Notes under the pieces: model-generated
Database searches by the model: none
The model's input: only the letters and a program-made list of their open reading frames with translations
Told to the model about the DNA's origin: nothing
Part shown: positions 15,033 to 17,943 of the stretch, in pieces
Numbering within the stretch: position 1 is the stretch's first letter
Layout: each line of letters starts with the position of its first letter
Origin: JAWUVP01 sp034112285
GTDB lineage: Bacteria; Pseudomonadota; Gammaproteobacteria; JABDGN01
Assembly (NCBI GenBank): GCA_034112285.1
Contig: JAWUVP010000065.1
Span: forward strand, 1-17,943
Length of the DNA: 17,943 nt
Direction of reading: 5' to 3'
Program-made: the position numbers and the translations under genes

Positions 15033-15060
15033 ATTATAATTCAATTCCAAAACTTGTAAA
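15033..15060 (-). promoter_or_regulatory. Promoter of the toxin-antitoxin operon
   Basis: On the minus strand, TTTACA (15060-15055, 5 of 6), a 16-nt spacer and a perfect TATAAT (15038-15033). The leader to the toxin ATG at 14989 would be about 37 nt. This near-consensus promoter is kept although the toxin frame is broken. Confidence 0.65.
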
Positions 15061-15091
15061 GTAGGTTTCTGTTAATGCAAAAAAAGTTTTC

Positions 15092-15120
15092 TCGACCCCT
15101 CAAGTATTTTTTGCTATGCT
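15092..15120 (+). promoter_or_regulatory. Probable guaC promoter
   Basis: TCGACC (15092-15097, 4 of 6), a 17-nt spacer and TATGCT (15115-15120) with a TG extension (15112-15113). The leader would be only about 20 nt before the ATG at 15148, leaving little room for riboswitch-type control. Confidence 0.55.
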
Positions 15121-15147
15121 CTCTAGCATCAATTTATGGAGAGCAGC

Positions 15148-16191
15148 ATGCGTATTGAAGAAGAAGTAAAACTTAATTTTAAAGATGTCTTAATCCGTCC
15201 CAAGCGCAGCACCTTGCGCTCACGTTCGCAAGTGAGTTTGGAACGTGAATACCATTTTCGCCATAGCGCTAAAGTTTTCTCAGGCATACCTATTATTGCG
15301 GCCAATATGGACCACACGGGTACCTTTGCAATGGCACAAGCCTTGGCGGAGCATAAAGTCATGACTGCGCTGAGCAAATTTATTGAGCCCGAAGAATGGA
15401 CTGCGCATGTGAACAAAAATACGGCACACAGCCAGCTGACCTTTGTTTCTGCTGGTTTGAACGATAAAGACATTCCCCGCTTACAAGCCATTGAGGCGCA
15501 AACCCCGTTTGATTGTATTTGTTTGGATGTGGCCAATGGCTACAGCGAGCATTTTGTGGATTTTGTGAAGAAAACGCGCGCAACGTTCCCCGACAAAATT
15601 ATTATGGCCGGCAATGTGGTCACCGGTGAAATGACTGAAGAGTTGATTTTGGCCGGCGCGGACATCGTGAAGGTGGGCATTGGCCCAGGTTCCGTGTGCA
15701 CCACGCGTAAACAAACCGGCGTGGGTTATCCGCAATTATCGGCGGTGATTGAATGCGCAGATGCCGCGCATGGTTTAAAAGGCTTGGTGTGCTCCGATGG
15801 TGGCTGCACCGTGCCGGGTGATGTTTCTAAGGCTTTTGCCGCCGGTGCCGATTTTGTGATGCTAGGAGGCATGTTCTCAGGCCATGATGAATCCTCAGGG
15901 GAGATCTTCGAAAAAGAAGGCAAGCAGTTTAAGCGCTTTTATGGCATGTCTTCCGCTGAGGCCATGCATAAATATCATGGCCAGGTGGCGGAGTATCGCT
16001 CTAGCGAGGGTAAATCTGTCAATGTGCCGTATCGTGGGCCTGTCAGTAATACCATTCTTGATATTCTGGGCGGGGTGCGCTCAACGTGCACCTATGTTGG
16101 GGCAGAGAGTCTTAAAGAACTATCTAAACGTACGACCTTTATTCGGGTAAGTATGCAGCTGAATGAAGTGTTTAGTCAGTTTAATGTTTGA
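15148..16191 (+). CDS. guaC: GMP reductase
   Basis: NADPH-dependent deamination of GMP to IMP, which returns guanine nucleotides to the central purine pool; cytoplasmic. The 347 residues equal E. coli GuaC in length. Key features are FKDVLIRPKRSTL at the N-terminus, AANMDHTGTF, the IMPDH/GMPR signature around ADIVKVGIGPGSVCTTR with the catalytic cysteine C184, SDGGCTVPGDV, FVMLGGMFSGHDES and FYGMSS. There is no CBS domain, as expected for GMP reductase rather than IMP dehydrogenase. I start it at 15148 (MRIEEE, as in E. coli) because GGAG at 15138-15141 lies 6 nt upstream; an in-frame ATG at 15136 would add four residues but overlaps that ribosome site. It has its own promoter and appears monocistronic; no clear terminator follows. 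Confidence 0.97.
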   Translation: MRIEEEVKLNFKDVLIRPKRSTLRSRSQVSLEREYHFRHSAKVFSGIPIIAANMDHTGTFAMAQALAEHKVMTALSKFIEPEEWTAHVNKNTAHSQLTFVSAGLNDKDIPRLQAIEAQTPFDCICLDVANGYSEHFVDFVKKTRATFPDKIIMAGNVVTGEMTEELILAGADIVKVGIGPGSVCTTRKQTGVGYPQLSAVIECADAAHGLKGLVCSDGGCTVPGDVSKAFAAGADFVMLGGMFSGHDESSGEIFEKEGKQFKRFYGMSSAEAMHKYHGQVAEYRSSEGKSVNVPYRGPVSNTILDILGGVRSTCTYVGAESLKELSKRTTFIRVSMQLNEVFSQFNV

Positions 16192-16674
16192 TAGTTAAAA
16201 TTTGTCGCCTTATTGTCGCTCGAATTTTTGATAACGTTGGCAGCATTGAATAATGTCGACTGAACCAGCCATAGCGCTTATCAAAGGAACGTTGGTGAAT
16301 GCAGGTGCAGCCCTAGGTCCTTATCTCAGCAAGTGAGATAATGGGCATACTCTTACATTTCAAGTATGCCTGCAATCGCGCCACTTGCTACATATATATA
16401 AATAGTGGAATACGGCGTTCGCTCACCATGTGTGCTCGTTCTTTGTGAGAGCTCAATCGGGAGAGATATTTGAGGCGCTTGGGGTGGTGTTGCTGAACGT
16501 CCTTATATTCAATATAGTTCTTAATGTTTAATATAGACTTGAGAGGTTATTTTTTGCAGAGAATCTGTCTTGGAATATAGTTTTTAGTATTTGCTTTCTT
16601 TCATATAGCCTTAATTATTGTGGTCTAATCTTGAAGTGTGGGTTATAAATACTTTTGTATTGAGATAAATAATA
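16192..16674. other. Noncoding stretch after guaC: folded segment, then AT-rich segment
   Basis: 483 nt without a credible gene. The middle (16300-16374) contains several inverted repeats that could fold as RNA. The right part is very AT-rich: 16501-16560 has only 15 G or C in 60 bases. It carries AATATAG at 16511, 16530 and 16574, a related CATATAG at 16602, and the palindrome TATATT-C-AATATA (16504-16516). An 8-bp direct repeat AACGTTGG occurs at 16233-16240 and 16288-16295. No tRNA, insertion-sequence end or terminator was recognised. Confidence 0.6.
16310..16370. repeat. Two adjacent hairpins with partly exclusive pairing
   Basis: Hairpin A: TTATCTCA (16321-16328), loop GCAAG, TGAGATAA (16334-16341), extendable by GCCC (16310-16313) with GGGC (16343-16346). 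Hairpin B: GGCATAC (16344-16350), 13-nt loop, GTATGCC (16364-16370). The GGC at 16344-16346 is shared, so the extended A and full B cannot form together. Neither is followed by a T-run, so they are not ordinary terminators. Confidence 0.6.
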
Positions 16675-17451
16675 ATGAAATTACCTGACAGTGAAGCCAA
16701 GAAGCTAGCAAATAAATTTTTCCAGGTACTCTGTGATGTCTCGGAGCTGTCTGAGACGCGTACACCCGAAAAATATAAATATGTGAGAGACGAAGTATTC
16801 TGGGTGATTGAGGCAGGCATTAAAGGTGTATCGTTTAATGATTACTGCGTTTCAAATAACGAGGACTTTAAAAGAGAGTGGCTTTCTAGATGGAAAATAA
16901 GTCTTTTTCCTACAAACTGGAAAATGCTTTGGCATAATTCTGAATTCGCTCTGGGCTTAAAAACAATTAATGATATATTTGATAAATTACATATTAGCTT
17001 ACGAAATACTTTTGATTCACCGGCAGAAATTAGTGGGTTTTTACTCAAGCTTAAAAAAGCGCTAGAGCCAAAAGTGTTAACGGGTTGTATTGCCTTTTAT
17101 CAAGACTGTATTTGCATTCTTAATGATAAGTTAGACAATGATTTAGAGCGACTGATTTTGTTGGTGGGCTGCTTCTATAAGTGGAGTCGGACATGTGGTT
17201 TTATGTTTTATGAGACTGAGATAGCTGTTCAAAGGTTATTAAGCGCACAAGTGAAAAGTTTTTCAGAGGTTATCAGGCATGTTGTTAAGGTTGAGCCGGT
17301 CAGATGGCGTCAGGTGCTGGATGTGTTTGGAAGGGGGAGTGGTTGTTTCGAAGTGAGCCATATGTATGAGCTGTACCTCAACCAGAAGGCGCCAGAGGCG
17401 CTGCATATACGGTTAAGCGTAAGGCTATTCCCCGTGAACTTCGGTGTTTGA
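16675..17451 (+). CDS. Orphan 258-residue protein of unknown function
   Basis: I do not recognise this protein. It has no signal peptide, no clear membrane helix and no catalytic motif I can name. It looks mostly helical and mixed-charge, with many aromatic residues (for example SRWKISLFPTNWKMLWHN, about 71-88) and eight cysteines (20, 58, 138, 145, 147, 166, 174, 224), of which four cluster between 138 and 166. The ribosome site is weak (GAGA about 9-10 nt before the ATG) and the upstream region is AT-rich, unlike the neighbouring housekeeping genes, which suggests acquisition or relaxed constraint. It sits alone between guaC and the rRNA promoters. An intact 259-codon frame supports a real gene. 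If the organism is Legionella-like, a secreted effector is conceivable, but there is no direct sign of it. Confidence 0.6.
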   Translation: MKLPDSEAKKLANKFFQVLCDVSELSETRTPEKYKYVRDEVFWVIEAGIKGVSFNDYCVSNNEDFKREWLSRWKISLFPTNWKMLWHNSEFALGLKTINDIFDKLHISLRNTFDSPAEISGFLLKLKKALEPKVLTGCIAFYQDCICILNDKLDNDLERLILLVGCFYKWSRTCGFMFYETEIAVQRLLSAQVKSFSEVIRHVVKVEPVRWRQVLDVFGRGSGCFEVSHMYELYLNQKAPEALHIRLSVRLFPVNFGV

Positions 17452-17506
17452 AGAGCATAGATTACGTGAAAGATAAGCGTACCCAACACTTTTTTGAAAA
17501 TAGCTG

Positions 17507-17534
17507 TTGCACTTTTAAATTAGCGACGTATACT
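17507..17534 (+). promoter_or_regulatory. Upstream rRNA promoter (P1)
   Basis: TTGCAC (17507-17512), a 16-nt spacer and TATACT (17529-17534), with the C-rich discriminator TCGCCTCCC typical of stringently controlled stable-RNA promoters. T and A tracts (about 17491-17500) precede it, as an UP element would. Predicted start near 17541. Confidence 0.65.
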
Positions 17535-17542
17535 TCGCCTCC

Positions 17543-17569
17543 CTGCTAACGGTAAGTCACTGTTTGCAG
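17543..17569 (+). other. Hairpin at the start of the P1 transcript
   Basis: CTGCTAACGGT (17543-17553) pairs with ACTGTTTGCAG (17559-17569) in 10 of 11 positions (one G-T, one T-T mismatch) around loop AAGTC. It would form at about +3 of the P1 RNA. It has no T-run and is not a terminator. Confidence 0.6.
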
Positions 17570-17576
17570 CGGCCTA

Positions 17577-17612
17577 TTTCGGGAAGTTTGATGAAGCAAT
17601 TCATCCCCGAAA
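17577..17612 (+). other. Bulged hairpin between the rRNA promoters
   Basis: TTTCGGG (17577-17583) pairs with CCCGAAA (17606-17612), enclosing a second stem GATG (17590-17593) / CATC (17602-17605). The six bases 17584-17589 form a one-sided bulge. No T-run follows it. Confidence 0.55.
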
Positions 17613-17653
17613 GCCTAATGAAAGCGTTAAGTTTTTGAATCTAGGTTAGGTAT

Positions 17654-17680
17654 TTTTTCAACGGAAAGTTCGTTGAAAAA
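17654..17680. repeat. A/T-tract inverted repeat upstream of P2
   Basis: TTTTTCAACG (17654-17663) and CGTTGAAAAA (17671-17680) are perfect 10-bp arms around GAAAGTT. The repeat is centred about 63 nt before the predicted P2 start. It may act as an UP element or an activator site such as Fis; there is no terminator T-run on either strand. Confidence 0.65.
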
Positions 17681-17695
17681 GATTGGCAAAAGTTG

Positions 17696-17723
17696 TTGAC
17701 AAGAATTATTTCTTCTATACAAT
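17696..17723 (+). promoter_or_regulatory. Main rRNA promoter (P2)
   Basis: Perfect -35 TTGACA (17696-17701), a 16-nt spacer, -10 TACAAT (17718-17723, 5 of 6) and a GCGCCTC discriminator, the pattern of strong growth-rate- and ppGpp-controlled promoters. Predicted start near 17730, about 190 nt downstream of P1. Confidence 0.9.
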
Positions 17724-17730
17724 GCGCCTC

Positions 17731-17754
17731 TCTTGTCGGTAAGGGCTGACAAGA
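17731..17754 (+). promoter_or_regulatory. boxB-like hairpin of the rRNA leader
   Basis: TCTTGTC (17731-17737) and GACAAGA (17748-17754) form a 7-bp stem with a 10-nt loop, right at the start of the P2 transcript and just before boxA. This is the order seen in enterobacterial rRNA antitermination leaders. Confidence 0.65.
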
Positions 17755-17760
17755 AAAAAC

Positions 17761-17792
17761 GTTCTTTAACAAGTAGATAGACAATTTGTGTG
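17761..17792 (+). promoter_or_regulatory. boxA antitermination element with boxC-like sequence
   Basis: GTTCTTTAACAA (17761-17772) matches E. coli boxA (TGCTCTTTAACAA core). It is followed by GACAATTTGTGTGG (17780-17793), nearly the same as the E. coli leader. This would load Nus factors so that polymerase reads through the long, untranslated rRNA operon. Confidence 0.9.
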
Positions 17793-17800
17793 GATTCTTG

Positions 17801-17818
17801 ACCGAGCTTAGGCTTGGT
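17801..17818 (+). other. Short hairpin in the pre-16S leader
   Basis: ACCGAGC (17801-17807) pairs with GCTTGGT (17812-17818), one G-T included, around TTAG. Its role is unknown. Confidence 0.5.
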
Positions 17819-17891
17819 TTGAGAAACACGTCAATTACTTACAAATATAAAATGATGGTTCTGTAGCAATGCAGAAGTACATCGCCAGTTT

Positions 17892-17907
17892 GGTATCGAA
17901 AGATACC
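17892..17907 (+). other. GAAA-capped hairpin just before 16S rRNA
   Basis: GGTATC (17892-17897), GNRA tetraloop GAAA, GATACC (17902-17907): a perfect, stable 6-bp hairpin ending 8 nt before the mature 16S. It could guide 5' processing or early assembly; that is inference. Confidence 0.6.
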
Positions 17908-17915
17908 TACAGCTT

Positions 17916-17943
17916 CAAGTGAAGAGTTTGATTCTGGCTCAGA
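17916..17943 (+). rRNA. rrs: 16S ribosomal RNA, first ~28 nt (runs off the right edge)
   Basis: GAAGAGTTTGATTCTGGCTC begins at 17921 and is the universal 5' end of bacterial 16S rRNA. By alignment with E. coli (G6 = 17921) the mature 5' end falls near 17916. Only the first helix side is visible, so it gives no taxonomic detail. The gene is preceded by two promoters and a boxA leader, as expected for a complete rRNA operon. Confidence 0.95.

Larger units (their letters stand above)
17452..17915 (+). other. rRNA operon control and leader region
   Basis: 464 nt between the orphan gene and 16S. It holds two promoters with GC-rich discriminators, several hairpins, boxB- and boxA-like antitermination elements and the pre-16S leader; these are listed separately. 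No tRNA or protein gene is present. A minus-strand open frame across 17641-17829 is a chance frame through promoter sequence. Confidence 0.8.

Noticed and set aside
16192..16674. tRNA, insertion sequence or CRISPR array in the gap after guaC
   Set aside because: No cloverleaf with a T-loop signature, no transposase remnant or paired terminal repeats, and no regularly spaced repeats were found.
17395..17451. Possible frameshift at the C-terminus of the orphan gene
   Set aside because: The last ~18 residues look slightly different in composition, but without a homologue there is no evidence for a shift.
17654..17680. Inverted repeat read as a terminator for the orphan gene
   Set aside because: The stem is followed by A and mixed bases, not a T-run, on both strands.
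17641..17829. 62-codon minus-strand open frame in the rRNA promoter region
   Set aside because: It spans the P2 promoter, boxB and boxA and is a chance frame.

Overview
This window is a stretch of ordinary chromosome, most likely from a gammaproteobacterium with moderate GC content. The lineage call rests on four things: a PcnB-type poly(A) polymerase, an ErpA-type A-type Fe-S carrier, an E. coli-like GuaC, and the gene order erpA / anmK / M23 peptidase / tyrS / rRNA operon. From memory, that order also occurs in Pseudomonas. The type III pantothenate kinase looks to me most like Legionella-type CoaX proteins, so Legionellales or a relative is possible, but I could not run a search to test this.

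Layout. (1) Positions 1-3351, minus strand: a tightly packed operon of hemL (tetrapyrrole synthesis), a fused APH-like/P-loop kinase and the start of pcnB, which runs off the left edge. (2) 3495-4220, plus: an orphan FixJ-type response regulator ending in a clear terminator, then a small TPR-like protein (4493-4948). (3) 5060-6126, minus: a dedA-family membrane protein overlapping hemJ (protoporphyrinogen oxidase), so two heme-pathway genes lie in separate operons of this window. (4) 6222-8307, plus: erpA followed 4 nt later by a membrane-anchored FMN/Fe-S glutamate-synthase-like protein. (5) 8304-9410, minus: anmK (anhydro-muropeptide recycling). (6) 9723-11741, plus: an MFS transporter coupled to coaX. 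(7) 11742-13070, minus: an M23 murein endopeptidase of the MepM type. (8) 13151-14347, plus: tyrS. (9) 14344-14989, minus: a reverse-order toxin-antitoxin operon whose RelE-like toxin is cut by an in-frame amber codon while the antitoxin is intact. (10) 15148-16191, plus: guaC. (11) 16192-17451: a structured, then AT-rich, noncoding stretch and an orphan 258-residue gene. (12) 17507-17943: two tandem rRNA promoters, an antitermination leader (boxB/boxA) and the first bases of 16S rRNA.

Most genes are housekeeping: heme, coenzyme A and Fe-S cofactor supply, cell-wall turnover, guanine nucleotide salvage and translation. I did not find a convincing new multi-gene system. The items most worth a second look are the nonsense-interrupted toxin, the erpA / Fe-S flavoprotein pair with its extended ErpA, the motif changes in CoaX, the folded noncoding segment after guaC with the orphan gene beside it, and the architecture of the rRNA promoter region.
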